Shown here in pieces: positions 45,625-59,100 of a stretch of 64,000 nt of DNA. The notes under the pieces were generated by a model. The model saw nothing but the letters and a program-made list of their open reading frames with translations, searched no databases and was not told the origin of the DNA. The translations under genes were made by a program, and so were the position numbers. This stretch comes from Adiantum capillus-veneris (taxonomy: Eukaryota; Streptophyta; Polypodiopsida; Polypodiales; Pteridaceae), in NCBI GenBank assembly GCA_014529385.2, contig CM043971.1:59262209-59326208 (forward strand), written 5' to 3'. Each line of letters starts with the position of its first letter. The stretch's first letter is position 1.

Positions 45625-48600
45625 ATGGTAAGTACAAGACGCTCCAAAACAAAGGTAGCCGGAGCAATTTCGGGATGCAACATGGATGACATCCTTCCAA
45701 TTGTCGACGTAAACATAAAAGGAAAGAGGGTTGGAAACACCTACATTGATGGAGGTGCACAAATCTGTGTAATGAGCGAAGCTATGATGCTTCGATTAGG
45801 GCTCGAGGCTGACAGGCCTTCTCCATGCAAGGCAAAGATGGCAAACAACGCAAAAGTAAAGTGTGTGGGTGTGGTAAGTGCCGTGAAAATCAAAGCTTTC
45901 AACACTGAGGTAGAGGTAGATGTTTTTGTAATGCCTACTAAGGGGGAGGGCTATCCACTAATTTTGGGAAGGCCATGGTTGATGGCCATGAAGGCCAAAC
46001 AGGACTGGGGTACTGGCCTTCTACGCATGACCGGTAAGAAAGGGGAGACAATCTACTACGACATGAGGATTGGCAAGCAGAAGCAAATGAATCTAGAAAC
46101 ATCGGCAGATGAAACCACTAGCGAATCTTCCATATCTGAGGAGGAGACCACATCCACCGACGAAAGTGACAGTTCCATTGATGTGATGGGTATCATTATG
46201 AAGGATCCACAAAGGGTAAGCACAACTGGTGATCCATCACCAAAAGGGCAACCCAATGAAGAGGAGAGCAAATCACCTGGCCTAGGAGGAAGTAGGTTGA
46301 AGAGTATGTTGTCTACGGAATTAACACTTGAGGAGAAAGATAGTTTTTTGCAAATGTTGATGGGATTTCCTAACCTATTCATTGACAACTATGAAAGAAT
46401 CACAAGAATTACAGTGGTGGAACATCATATTAAGCTGAAGGAAGGGGTAAAACCAGTTGTGCAAAAGCTACGACAACTGGGGGTCATACAAGAAAAGACA
46501 CTCTTGGCCGAGGTAAGGAAACTGCTGGAGGCGGGATTCATCTATCCTGTAGAAAACTCAGAATGGGTGTCACCCGTAGTGGTGACGCCTAAAAAGAATG
46601 GTAAGTGGAGGGTCTGTGTTGACTACAAACCACTAAATGCAGCTACAAAGAGAGACCACTTTCCTCTCCCTTTCTTGGATGAAATTCTGAATGAAGTAGC
46701 TGGTTTTGAATGCTATACCGTCTGTGATGGTTATTTTGGATACTTTCAAATACGCATAGCCTTGGAAGATCAGATAAAAACCACTTTTATCACGCCATGG
46801 GGTTTTTTTGCATACAGGGTTATGCCATTTGGTCTCACAAATGCACCTGCCACATTCCAAAGATATGTCACATATGTTTTTCAACCGTTCTTTGGAACAT
46901 CCATAAGAGTGTTCATTGATGATTTTTGTATATATAGCTCCCGTATTTCAAATTTAGAAAAGGTAACTGAAGGTTTGGCCAGGTTGCAGAGCCTAGGTGG
47001 GCAATTAAATGTGGATAAATGCCACATTGGGGAGAGTAAAGTCATTCTACTAGGCCATGAAATTTCAGCAAAAGGTATCAACGCCGACCCAAGTAAGGTG
47101 TCCGCACTCATAGCCCTACCTTCACCAACGACCACACGTCAACTGGTCTCTTTTCTACAGAAGGTGAGGTACTTAAGTAGATTCATACATCTACTATCAC
47201 AACTTGTTCTACCACTGCAACAACTCACTCAAAGATCAACTTTCACTTGGGACGAGGAAAGCGAACATCACTACAACAAGGTAAAGGAGGTCTTAGCCAC
47301 TCTGCCAACTATCTCACCACCTAAGTGGGATGAAAAATTCTATGTCACCTCAAGTGTTGGTGATGACTCATTGGGGGCTGTGCTACTCCAAAAGGATACG
47401 ACGACATCTTTCATGAGGCCAATCTACTTCTCTAGTCGAATGATGACAACAGGAGAGAAAGGTTTCACCCATGTGGAACACTTAGTCCTAGCTCTTATAT
47501 TTGCAACTACAAAGTTTAGGTCATATTTGCTGCCTAAGCAATTTGTGATTCTAGCCACGGATGAAATATTTCCCTATGTTGTACAACACATGGATGTGTC
47601 TGCTAGAATTACTAAATGGCTAGTTCGTCTGCAAGAGTTTGACTACACGGTACAGGTAGAAAGCACGACAAGGGCAAGTTTGGGGGGACTCATGACCTAC
47701 CAAGTCTTTGAAAGGAAGGAGAAGCAATATAAGGAAGGAGAAGTCCGATTACCTCCAGTACCACCGATGGTAGAAGGAGCATACTCTCTTTACTTTGATG
47801 GAGCCTACAAGCAAGCGTCCGACAAAGCAGTTGCAGGCATAGTGGTCTTTGATGACAAAGGGACAAAGGTATTTTCGTTGGGCCAATTGTTAGATTCACA
47901 TTCTAACAATGAAGCTGAGTATGCAACACTAACCAAGGGTCTACAATGGTGCGTCTCGCAAGGTGTACAACGCCTTAATGTATTTGGGGATGCTCTACTT
48001 CTGGTAAGGCAAGTAAATGGAGCATGGACATGCAAGAATCCTAGTTTAAGGACTCACTTAAGTGGTGTAAAAACCTTGTTGGGTAAGTTTGAAGAAGTTC
48101 AAATACACCATATCCCAAGGGCTCAAAACCAAGAAGCAGATGCCCTAGCAAGTGAAAGACTACAGGAAGTGGTGGTTGGAGCAATAAAACTAAAGCTCCC
48201 TCTATTTCAAGGCAGTGATGCCTTGCCTGACATCATGCATTTTTTGGAAACAGGGGAATGCCCATCAGATTTAACAAAGGGACAGAAGCAATGGCTGACG
48301 CGGAAGGCCACAAGGTATCGACTCATCAATGATGGTTTGTACTGTAAGGGTAAGGACCAAATACTCAGGAAGGTCCCTCTCTCTCACGAAATCACGAGAG
48401 TAATTGCTAGCTGTCACGACGGGGTTTGTGGTGGTCACTTTGCCCTAGACATAACAAGTAGGAAAATCTTGCAGGCAGGCTTCATATGGCCTAGCCTCAA
48501 CCGTGATGTACACCATTGGTGCAAAACGTGTAAGTTGTGTCAAAAGGCCGGCACTAGGTCACTTATGCCTGAACCACAGACACCTATTCTCTCATATGGC

Positions 48601-49443
48601 CCATTTGAAAAATGGGGCATCGATGCCATTGGGCCATTACCTAGGGCCAACTCAGGAAAATTCTACATTATCATGGGGGTCGACTACATGACTAGATGGG
48701 CAGAGGCTACAGCCACCACTAGAATCACAGCAGTAGAGGTAGCTAAATTTATCTACGAGCACATATGCTGTAGGTTTGGCACACCTTTAGAGATCATGTC
48801 TGATAGAGGGCCAGGTTTCAGAGCAGACTTGGTAGGAGAATTAATGCAAAAATTGGGCATTACAAGGAGGCACTCTTCACCATATTACCCTCAATGTAAT
48901 GGCCTAGTTGAAAAGGTAAATGGAATGGTTTCTAAAATTATTACCAAGCAGGTAAACAATCATCCCGGAGACTGGGATAAGTATCTACTAACAGCTTTAT
49001 GGGCCTACAGAACTTCATTTCGTACATCCTTGGGATTCACACCGTATCATCTAGTATTTGATAAGGAAGCAATCTTGCCCATTGAAGTGCAACTACAAAG
49101 TCTCAGAGTAATGGCACGCCAACTTCAACAACCCAACATGCATTTGAGAGATCACATCATCAACTTGGAAAGACTGCAGCTGGACAAAGAAGAAGCAATA
49201 AATTATTATGCAGCACAAGCAGAGCATAGACGGCTTAGCTTCAACGAGCATCTCCGGAAAAAATAATTGAAGAAAGAAATGTTGGTGCTCCGCTACGACA
49301 ATCGCTTCGACACGCGCAAGGATAAGAAACTCCTGCTCCGATGGGAAGGCCCTTTCATCATCACGAAAAAGTATGCCAATGGAAGCTACCAGCTTATGGA
49401 GGCTGACGGAAAACTTCATAAAACCAGGGTAAATGGTTGGTGA
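45625..49443 (+). pseudogene. Gypsy element 3 pol: protease, RT, two RNase H domains, integrase
   Basis: A single open frame of 1,213 codons, then TAA at 49264, and the same frame continues to 49443. Protease: NTYIDGGAQICVMS (about residue 42) and YPLILGRPW. RT: VCVDYKPLNAATKRDH, MPFGLTNAPATFQRY and VFIDDFCIYSS (FIDD box, about residue 430). Ty3-type RNase H follows (about 570-690, SLGAVLLQK). A second, archaeal-type RNase H at about 718-850 shows YSLYFDGAYKQ, NNEAEYATLTKGL and QNQEADALASE. Integrase: H/C zinc ligands (CGGHF..., CKTCKLCQ), WGIDAIGPL, MSDRGPGFRADL and LVEKVNG; after the stop comes LRWEGPFIITKK, a GPY/F-like module. The dual RNase H is diagnostic of the Tat lineage. Apart from the stop, pol looks intact. 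Confidence 0.93.
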
Positions 49444-49588
49444 CTTAAACCTTATTTTCTTTGATTTGACCACGCTCCACCAATTGACATTCCAGATGAG
49501 GACACACCATCAGCCGCCACCTCCGACGATAATGATCAAACAGATGAGCTAGAGACATGAATGCCTCTAGCCAAAAGGGGAGGGCTAA

Positions 49589-50905
49589 TGATGGGGGCTT
49601 TTCACAAGCCAAGCTCCCATACCCCTCTTCTCTCGTCCCCACCCCATGCAAACCCCCTCTTAGGGGGGGAGTGATAAAAGGCATTGGAAAAAGTAAGAAA
49701 AAAAATAAAGTATGATTATGTAAATATATAAGAAAGGTAAAATAGGCCACCTCATGCCTGCGAGGTAGCCCATCCCCACCTTGCCTCCTTTTTCTTCACT
49801 GTTGCCCCGCCGGGTGTCCCTTTTCCTCTCCTCCACTCAAAAGGTCAACCCCCTCTCTCTTCCCCTTGTCCTTTCTCCTTTCTCTCTCCCCTCAAGCTAC
49901 CCCACCTCTCACCAATAATGCATTATAACTCACCAATAATGCACCCTAACTCACATGCAACTTACCCTATCTTCCAAAATAGTATACCCCACCCCCTCTT
50001 TCTCTCTCCTATCATATCCCATGACCCAAATACCCCCCTCTCTCTCTAAAGGGCGCCATGTCTCTTGTCTTGTAGCTAAAGAACCTCCCCCACACTCACA
50101 CACACTCAGTTTCACTGAAGAAGGTGCCCACAGACCCATCCCCACCCGGTGGTTACCTAATTTTTCTTGTGTTCACACACATCTGCACACAGATTCACCT
50201 GTGAACACACTCCCCTCTCTCCCCTCTTGTAATTACTTTATTCTCCATGTCACCTCTCACTTTTTTTCATCCACCCATCTCTCTCTCTTAGTCTCTCTCT
50301 CATGAGACTGCTGTTCTGGCACATATACACACAGCCAGACAAGTGGGGCCCACAGTCACATGGCCTATGTAGATAATGATTTCTTTATTTCTAAATTCTA
50401 GAATTTCTCCCCCCTCCTCCCCTATATAAAGAGGGGTCACCATCACACTAAGGACACACACCATCACCAAAGAGTACACTATGCACTGTGTGTGCCTAGT
50501 GCACACACACACACACCCACACCATCACCATCACCGCAATCACCATGCTCGTCTTAAGCATGACCTCTACACCCTTGGGCTATGGAATATGAAGGGAAAC
50601 TAAATGAAGGATGATGGCCGTAACCCTCGTGCGAGTCTTCGCCATCAACTCCCACCTATCCACCATGTGCTCTACCACGCTCTCCCTTCTCATTCCCCTA
50701 CCCTATGCTCCCCATTTCATCGCCTTATTCTCTAAATAAAGCTTGAGGTTTTGTGAGTATGTTTTCTTGCAATGTTTTGCCCATGTGAGGTGTGCGGAAT
50801 CGCCACCTAGTCTTGTGTTTGGAGTGAGCTTGTGTATGTGTGAAGGGTGTGCGGATTCGCCATCCTTTTGTGGTGCCTAAGTACTAAGCCGCTATACCCC
50901 CTCCC

Positions 50906-50952
<47 letters not shown>

Positions 50953-51162
50953 TGATCTCATTCCCTTTCCTCTTCATCATTGCTCCCAAGCATCCATCTC
51001 TCTTGGATGAAAACTTTGTTATGGTGGTGTGTTGTTTGCGTCCTAGCCGCTGAAGCTAGGTGGTGCCCCCCGTTTGCTTTACCATGACAGGCTCGAGGCG
51101 TGCCATTCGGTCCCCGGTGTTTTAGAGGCCGTCGGGATTCGGGGTTCGCTTTGCTCCCGTCA
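49589..51162 (+). repeat. Gypsy element 3, 3' LTR
   Basis: 1,574 bp, near-identical to the 5' LTR. It holds an additional segment around 50286-50400 (TTAGTCTCTCTCTCATGAG onward) and a longer (CT)n tract near 50910-50950. Confidence 0.9.
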
Positions 51163-53139
51163 GTGTTTTACTAAACAAGGAAATCTTACAGGTTTAAAGT
51201 CACACGACTGGCATAAAATGTGTCAGGTATGTTCATAGTGGAGTATATCATAGTGAGAATTGTGTAACAAATTCGTGTGTGGACTTTAATATCATTGTTG
51301 CACGTTTATTTTACCGGTTTCCATTGAGGGATGTTTGTCTCTTGACATCCGTAACACAATCTACAAACTTGCGAAGTTGGTGCAATGGATCTCACAAAAG
51401 GAGATCAACGTAGACTCCATACCATTCACCAAACTGAACGCTGCGGAGGTTGTGTGCATGTTTGAGAAACATTTTCCTACTACCATGCTAACCATTCAGG
51501 TCCATCTTCTTGTTCACATAGTTGATGAGGTGGAAATAGCCGGCACAGTACATTCCAGATGGATGTTCTTTTTAGAACGTTTCATGAAAACGCTCAAGGG
51601 ATATGTGCGTCAGAAGGCACCTCCTGAGGGTAGCATGATAGAAGGTTGGCTGGTATCAAAGTCCCTAGTGTACATTGGAGAGTGGCTAGACGAATTTGAT
51701 AAAGCCCGGGACACTCTATGGAGAACCATAGATGATGAGCGCATATCTGAAATTGTCATGTGCAATCTCGGTGTTGAGAAGAAGATGACGGAAGATCTAG
51801 AGGCTAAAATCAACCGATTTTTCATGCTTCACAATCCAGTCCTGCAGAAGTGGATTTCACAATATGAGGATGCAAAGCAAGAGCGACAAAGGGCAAGAAT
51901 CGAGTGGAGATGAGAAAGACGGCCATCCATGCACTATCCGACGTGTCTGGAGAGCCTACCAACATTCATGAGCTTAAGATGGTTGCACAACCAATTGAAA
52001 CTGAGGAAGAGTGAGAGTACTCTAGGGGTTGCGCGACCAAGGCAAGTTTGCATACGACTAGTAACTTTCTAGATGTTTGAACGGCCACTCATAGTCTTTG
52101 TTGGTTGTAGTATAAGTCATACACAGCCGCGTGGTGTAAAGGTCGACATTTTAGGGTGGAACGGATCGATAAAAAACGTTTTACTCAAGATTCTGGAATC
52201 ATGGCAAAATTTGAATAGTCTAGTCGACGACGGTCCTCTGATGCAGATCCTGTGGTGGCGGAACTCGCTTACTTTGGCACGCTACAAGAGATTTTTAGGA
52301 TCGATTATAGAGGATTTTTTGTCGACTTGTTTGACGTGCAATGGTTCAAGACAATCATGGAGGGTCGCAACGCTACTGTGTGTAGAGGAGAGTCTGGTTT
52401 TCTTGAGGTGGATTTAACTAAGAAATGGACTAACCTAAGAGACACTTTCGTACTACCCGAGCATTGTGAACAAGTAAGTATGTAAATAGTTAAAGTCCCA
52501 TTTTAGAATTTATGTGCTTGGAAGCTCTCATGTAAGTTATGTGGCTCTGTCAGGTGATATTTCATACCACAAAGTCTGCATCAAACTGGTGGTACGTCAT
52601 AGAGGTAGCCCCTCGTAGTGCACGGACGTATGAAGGCTACCATGTGCCAATCACAGCGGCATCAATGGAGGAGATCGAAGAAGATGCTGAATCAGAAGCC
52701 GTGGAGGTGGTGCCAGACTAACATCAAGCTGCTACTCTCTATGGGGTGCATGCAGAGGATCTACAAAATGAAACAGAGGACGTCTCTTTAAACGGGGAGC
52801 TCTATATAGATATAGGAAGTTATGCTGAGCTATGCGAGGATGAGAGAGAGATCTCTTAACGCCATAAATATTGTATTTGAACAATTTTGCTCCGTTTTGT
52901 AAATTTAGAGTTATGCACTTGCCTCTTCCATCACTCAAGTTGAATAGAAGAAGAACGCTTTCTGTTGCTGCTAGCCTTTGAACATTCCAAAGCTACAAGC
53001 ACATTCAAGTTCTTGTACGATTCTCCGGCTCTTTAAGTATTTGCATCATTGCGTCATTGCCTCATTGTATTTAATGGTCTTTCTGTCCACTCTAGGTATG
53101 TATGCTCTAGGTATGTTCTCATAAGCAGAGACGACGAGC

Positions 53140-53207
<68 letters not shown>
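53140..53207. repeat. (CT)n(TA)n compound microsatellite
   Basis: About 16 CT units followed by about 16 TA units, shortly upstream of the TnpA-type gene. Confidence 0.95.
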
Positions 53208-53209
<2 letters not shown>

Positions 53210-53276
53210 ACTTGTCCATGTTTTCTACTCCATTCATTCAATATTAAGTTTAAATGTTCATGTGTTTAATGCAGGT

Positions 53277-54583
53277 ATGGATGATGAGGAGTTTCTTTCT
53301 TCTTTGTCACCCCAGCAGAGACAGTGGTACGTGGAGCGTCATCACTCTGGCGTACCATCGCACGTTCCTACTCCATCCGCATCTCCCTCTATTTCGGAGT
53401 ACTCAACGCGCTCCGAAGCTTCGGTCTCGATGAAATGATCTTCACACTCGTCTAGGCACCGACGCTCTAGTGATGGCAGTGGCGGTTGTTGTGGGGGTGG
53501 CGCCACCGATGCCTCGACACCGCATCATTTTCGACGAGGCTCTTTACCCTCCCCTTCTTTGCCCATCCCGACACCAGCCACGACATCGCCATCGACACCA
53601 GGTTTTGCGCAGCTGACTGCCGTTCCCTGCAACTACACACCACTAGCCACTCCTCCAAGAGTCACTCCAGTGGACACTCCTCGCTTCGGGGCTCAGACTC
53701 CAGTGGAGACACCTGGCATCCGTACCCCCGTTGACACGCCACTAGAGACCCTTGCCGAGACACCAAGGTTCACGCGTCAGCGGCGAGAGGGCTTGCCTTA
53801 CTCCGTCGACTTCAGCGGCGGCATCATCTTGGATGATGAAGGTAAGAAGGTGATTTCGCACATGCGCGGTCTTTGCTCTCAGGCGTTTAGAAACTACATA
53901 CTAAACACTTGGAGTGAAGTACCAAATGAATTAAAAAAAGTGTCATCAGCATGCTTCATGACGAGTTTCCCATTCCAACACGGGATGACCGCTTCAATGA
54001 AGATGTGATGAAGGTTTGAATGCGTGAATACTGCAAGCATAAGCGTTCCAAAGTGCAAAAAGCAATCAAGCATGGGTGGAGCAGACCAAATTGGCTGCCC
54101 AAAGAAGATTGGAAGCATGCGAAGAAAGAAGCGCGTGAGAATCCCGACAAGTGGAAGCAACAAAAGGACGCAGCCAGAGCGCGAGTAGAGGCAGGGAGCT
54201 CGCACCACTTGGGGAGCGGCGGGTGGGCATCATTTGAGGCCGATTTTGTAAGTGTTTTCGCATCTATGTTTGATAGTTTAGGGTTTATGGGATTTGAAAT
54301 TCTAACATAATGGATTCTTTGTATGTTTTGACAGTGTCGTTTACAGGACGTGATCCCACACCGTACGAGCGTGAGTACGCAGGCAGGAAGGGCTTAAACG
54401 TCCTTATAGACATCCTAACTTCTTGCGGTGGCATGGTTAGTATTAGGGTTTATTATTTTCTATTTATTGTATTGTTTTATAAACGTCGCTATATATTTAT
54501 ACTTACAAAAATCTATCTTATTGTTTTTTTTTGCAGAATCCGACAGATACGGCGCTTCGACGCGATGAGACGTCTAATTAGAC
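53277..54583 (+). pseudogene. CACTA TnpA-type protein (transposase_24-like)
   Basis: Starts MDDEEFLSSLSPQQRQWY. A Pro/Thr/Ser-rich region of TPVDTP-type repeats (53560-53780) follows in another frame. Next come LPYSVDFSGGIILDDEG and AFRNYILNTWSEVPNELK, then in a shifted frame MREYCKHKRSKVQKAIK, KHAKKEARENPDKW and SSHHLGSGGWASFEADF. This order (W-xx-P helix, basic R/K block, H-x-SGS..F) is that of the plant Ptta/En/Spm transposase_24 domain, thought to bind subterminal repeats. Two terminal exons follow GT-AG introns (CRLQDVIPHRTS-frame or TGRDPTPYEREYAG near 54342; NPTDTALRRDETS near 54538). Frameshifts near 53430 and 53950. Confidence 0.75.
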
Positions 54584-54985
54584 GACGTCAGTTTAGCCAT
54601 AGCTAGATAGCATTAGTTTCTTTTTGTCATAGATTATGTATCATGAAACGACTTTTATACGTCTTTTTAGAAACCATGTATATTTTTTAAATAATGACAA
54701 TGGTTTGTAACTATTACATTTGCAATGATTAACAATCAAGTGATTTTGTTGCTGTATACAATTGTCATTGATTTACTTTCATCAATTCACGCTTGTCATT
54801 TTTGTATCTTTATTTTGCAAACAATACGTACTATGGATGATGGAGTTAATGATTATATTGTCTTGTAGGTGACTATTTTGGGTCTATATTTACCTTTGCA
54901 CTTTTTTTCAAAGGTAAGTAGACAAATGAAACATTCAATATGGTTGATGGGTGAATGCCCTGCCACCAAAAAAATTTCATCTCGG
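54584..54985. other. 3' flank of TnpA-type gene
   Basis: AT-rich, no gene; probably the untranslated 3' region of the transposon transcript. Confidence 0.5.
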
Positions 54986-55243
54986 GCGTTGCTATATTAG
55001 GCTATGCAGCGTCACTATAAGCATCGCTATTGATGGCCCTGCCGCGTCGCTATAGCCGTCGCTATAAACGTCACTATATAGTGACGCCTAAAGCGACGCT
55101 TATAGAAACTGCCATAGCGACGCATATAGCGACGTCCCCGTATTGACACTAATAGCGACGCTCTTAGCGATGCTAGGGGTTATAAAAACCCATTGTATTT
55201 CCTTCGCTAAAAGCGTCACAAGAGCACACAACCTCTTGTAGTG
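54985..55243. promoter_or_regulatory. Right subterminal repeats and terminus of the CACTA element
   Basis: At least ten TAGCGACG/CGTCGCTA motifs in both orientations, including a dyad ACGTCACTATATAGTGACG near 55067, followed by the terminal CTCTTGTAGTG. Confidence 0.8.
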
Positions 55244-55298
55244 TACTGGGGACTGATGGAGCCCACCAGAAGTGATCATTGATGGTTGTGGTTTTTTT

Positions 55299-56057
55299 TG
55301 TTAGGAAATAAGACGTAGCTAAATAGATATTTGAGTAGATTACTTAATAGAGAGAGATAGATTTCACACACAAGAGATTATAGAGTAGAGAGAGAGAGAG
55401 AGTACACACGATATACGTGGTTCACCCAATGTGGGCTACGTCCACGAGAAAGCAACCACTCAATGGCTTTAGGACTTCAAAACAAGAAGTAGTTAAAAAA
55501 GGGATTATACCCTTAATGGAGCTCCCGCCTTGCTTCACTCTCACCACCTCACACTCACCTTGTTGCATCAAATTCACACTGCGAAATATGTGTAGAAATG
55601 GCCTCCTTTTATAGGCCAAAAGGGTTGCCCTCTCTCATGAGAGGCAGCCATGTGTAGCCGCCCTTGTGTAGATAAGTCCAAATCGGACCCTCCAATCCGC
55701 CCATGTGTGGCCTCCCTTGAGAAGACAAGTCCGCTTTTGAATTTGGCCACCGGACATTGACTTCCGACCACCGGCCACCGGACATTGACTACCGGCCACC
55801 GGCCAACCGATTGGTTGTTTTCCGACCACTTTCCGGCTGCCGTCCGGTCATAATATTCCGACGAGGGAAAAAAAAGTCTTGGGGGCCTCCACCCCCGAGA
55901 CTCCTAAAGTTGCCCCTGATTCTTGTCCGTGAAAATTTTGGTTTTCGGTGACTGATTTTCCTTCATGCACGATCGCTTCTCCTCATAATGGGGGCCTTAC
56001 AAATGTGCGCTTTTACCACAGAAAATTACAAGGGTAAATCAGGCTCCATACTTAACA
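55299..56057 (-). repeat. Copia element 2, 3' LTR
   Basis: 759 bp. Same structure as 14694-15452, including the CCGGCCA minisatellite. Confidence 0.9.
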
Positions 56058-56119
56058 ATATCCCACTTGGACACTGATCTCCAAACCAAACCTGTGTGAC
56101 TGCTTTCCATTCTGGCTTC

Positions 56120-59100
56120 TTATCCTTGAATGCCGATTGAAGATGAGCAAAAGCTCAACTTCTCCTTGTTGACCACCTTTGTAAACATGTCTGTAGGATT
56201 TTCACTTGTATGCACCTTTCCTAGCTTTAGCTGTCTCTCTTCCAAAAGAGTGCGTATGAAGTGATATCTCACCTCAATGTGCTTTGTCCTTGAATGAAAG
56301 GCTGAGTTCTTCACAAGATGGATAGCGCTTTAGCTATCACTGTACAAGACACAATTGTCTTGTTTGAATCCAAGCTCTTCTAAGAATCTGTGAAGCCACA
56401 GAATTTCTTTGCTTGCCTCCGTCATTGCTACATACTCTGCTTCTGTGGTGGAAAGTGAAACCACTTTCTGCATCTTTGAAGCCCAGCTTATTGTTGTGCC
56501 TCCAACCGTGAACACATAGCGAGTAGTGCTCCTTCGAGTGTCTTTGTCACCTGCCATATCTGCATCAGCATACCCTTCTAGAAAAATATCAGCTCCTCCA
56601 AAATACAAAGCATTTGTTGTTGTCCCTTTTAGATACCTAAGTATCCACTTCACAGCTTGCCAATGCTCTTTACCTGGGTTGTCCATGAACCTACTCACAA
56701 CTCCCACTGCATGTGCAATGTCTGGCCTTGTCCAGACCATAGCATACATTAGAGAACCTACCGCTGCAGCATATGGAACTTTAGACATATAGGCTATCTC
56801 CTCTTGTGTGTTTGGACACATATCCTTCGTTAGTTTAAAATGACCAGCCAAAGGTGTAGAAACTGGTTTTGCATTTTGCATTGCAAACCTTTCTAGTACC
56901 TTCTTGATGTAATCTTCTTGAGATAGCTTTATTGTCTTCTTGGTCCTGTCCCTTGATATTTTCATACCAAGTATCCTCTTTGCAGCACCTAAATCTTTCA
57001 TTGAAAAATATTTGGACAACTCCTCTTTTAGGTCTTTGATGTCCTGCATGTTAGCACTTGCAATCAACATGTCATCAACATACAACATTAGGATGATGAA
57101 TTTCCCATCTCCCAAATTCTTCGTGTAGATGCAGTGATCCGAGTTGCATCTTGTGAATCCATGATCCAACATCCATCGATCAAACTTCAAGTACCATTGT
57201 CTTGATGCTTGCTTTAAACCATACAAGCTCTTCTTTAATCTGCAAACCATTTTCTCCTTACCTTTTACTTCATACCCCTTTGGTTGAAGCATGTATATTT
57301 CCTTCTCTAAGTCACCGTGAGGAAATGCCGTATTTACATCCATTTGCTCAAGATTTAGATCATGAGCAGCCACAAGGCTTAAGACAAGCCTAATTGAGTT
57401 CATTTTTACAACAGGAGAAAATATTTCATTGAAGTCGATACCTTTCTTTTGAGAAAACCCTTTTACCACAAGTCTAGACTTGTACCTTTTCTTCCCACCT
57501 TCTTCTTCCTTCAGCTTGTACACCCATTTGTTCTGATGTGCCCGCTTACCTTTAGGCAACTCAACCAACTCCCATGTTTGGTTGCGATGTAGTGAGTCCA
57601 TCTCCACTTGCATGCTCTTCGTACATCCTTCTTTGGATTCATGTTGCATACCTTCTTCGTATGATTCCGGCTCTCCAGAATCTGAGATCAAGAGATGGTT
57701 GAAGGAAAGAACAAACCTTTCTGGAGGTCTACTTGCTCTTGTAGATCTTCGGGTAATAGGTTGAGGCTCCTCATTTGGTTGACGTTGTTGCACATTGTCA
57801 CCGTTTGCAGTCCTTGAGTCTTCACCGTCCTCAAGCTCCATGTACTCATCACCTGTTTCTTTTGTTTGTTTTCTTTCCAAGTAATCTTTGTACATATTTT
57901 GTTCGTTAAAAATTACATCCCTACTCCTTAAGATTTTACCATCTTCAGGATTCCATAGGCGATACCCAAAGTCTCCTTCTCCATAGCCAATGAAGAAACA
58001 CTTTCTGGACTTTGCATCTAGCTTTGATCTTAGGCTTCTATCTATGTGCATGAAAGCCTCACAATGCATAATTCACCGGTTTACCTGTCCATGCCTCTTC
58101 TGGAACTCCCCCATCCAATGCCGTTGAGGGTGATCGATTGATTAAGTACACATACGTACTTACAGCTTCCGCCCAAAGCTCAAGCGCTAGGCCTGCATGT
58201 AGCCGCATGCTTCGTGCTCGTTCCATGATTGTCCTATTCATCCTTTCCGAAATCCCATTTTGTTGAGGTGTCCTTGGGGTTGTCCTTTGCCTCCGAATGC
58301 CATTGCTAGCACAAAAGCTTTCAAAAGCTTGGCTGCAATATTCGCCTCCATTGTCGGATCTGAGACATTTAACCTTGGTACCTGTTTCATTCTCCACAAA
58401 GGCTTTCCACCTTTGAAATATGGAAAATACATCGGATTTATTCTTCATGACATAAACCCATGTTTTTCTAGTCGCATCGTCTATGAATGTTACATAGTAC
58501 AATGAGCCACCAAGTGATGGTGTACTTGCAGGACCCCAAACATCAGAATGAATCAACTCAAGTTTTTTATTTTTTCTTTCATTTCCTGATTTTTGAAATT
58601 TTACCCTCTTTTTTTTACCATAAACACAATCTTCACAGAACTCTAAGTCCACTTCTTTCAAACCTGGTAGAAGCTTCTTTGTTTGAACGATTTGCATTCC
58701 TTTGGCACTCATATGCCCAAGTCGGTAGTGCCACACCGCACTGTCAACTTCTGTAGTTGTTGCACAAGCTGAAGGTTGTGTGCTAACAGTACACAAGTAA
58801 AGTGTACTAACCTTTTCTCCCTTGGCAACCACCAAAGATCCCTTTGAGATATTCCACCGTTTGTTTCCTAATGCAATGTTGTGACCTTCATCGTCCAATT
58901 GTCTTGTAGAGATCAAATTTTTGCGAAGAGAAGGAACATGCCTAACATCTTTAAGCTTTCATTCATTTCCGTTCGCAGTTTTGACAGAAACTGTACCTTT
59001 GTCGACAATCTCACGAGCTTCATCATCTCCCAAGTACCCATACCCAAAATTACCTTTGGTGTAGTCTTGTAAATGTTTCTTGTGTGGTGTCGCATGGAAC

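Larger units (their letters stand above)
42003..51162 (+). mobile_element. Tat-type Ty3/gypsy element nested in TnpD
   Basis: LTRs 42003-43461 and 49589-51162 (TGATGGGGGC...TCCCGTCA), primer-binding site from 43464, gag, a long pol with a second RNase H, and a purine tract AAAAGGGGAGGGC before the 3' LTR. GTGT/GTGTT flanks both sides; removing the element and one copy restores the TnpD frame. Confidence 0.93.
40185..52721 (+). pseudogene. CACTA TnpD-type transposase, split by a gypsy element
   Basis: Exon 1 (40185-40717) begins MSSDKDVGPSNRN, with CPCNHCKHDVRR and LLNMQRKFGWSD as in the transposase-associated N-terminus. After an intron (40718-40819) come EKCPKCDSERY, GLAMDGVNPFGQRSTSYN, VYLRPLLEEIQQLW and ILMWTMHDYPGLTKCSG. 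Next are ACVTCGLRLNARR and LLDPMHIFKDMG. Coding is broken at 42002 by the gypsy element and resumes at 51163 with TKQGNLTGLKSHDWHKMCQ. Then follow a DUF4218-type part (LLVHIVDEVEIAGTVHSRW, FMKTLKGYVRQKA) and a DUF4216-type part (FGTLQEIFRIDYRGFFVDL, ASNWWYVIEVAP). Frameshifts near 41085 and 41815 and a stop near 40873 mark decay besides the insertion. Confidence 0.88.
37988..55243 (+). mobile_element. Autonomous-type CACTA (En/Spm) transposon, 17.3 kb with nested gypsy
   Basis: Termini CACTACAAGACGTGC and the inverse CTCTTGTAGTG, flanked on both sides by TAC (37985-37987 and 55244-55246). Subterminal zones at both ends hold many TAGCGACGC motifs in both orientations. It encodes a TnpD-type transposase and a TnpA/transposase_24-type protein on the plus strand. 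Without the nested gypsy it would be about 8.1 kb. Confidence 0.93.
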
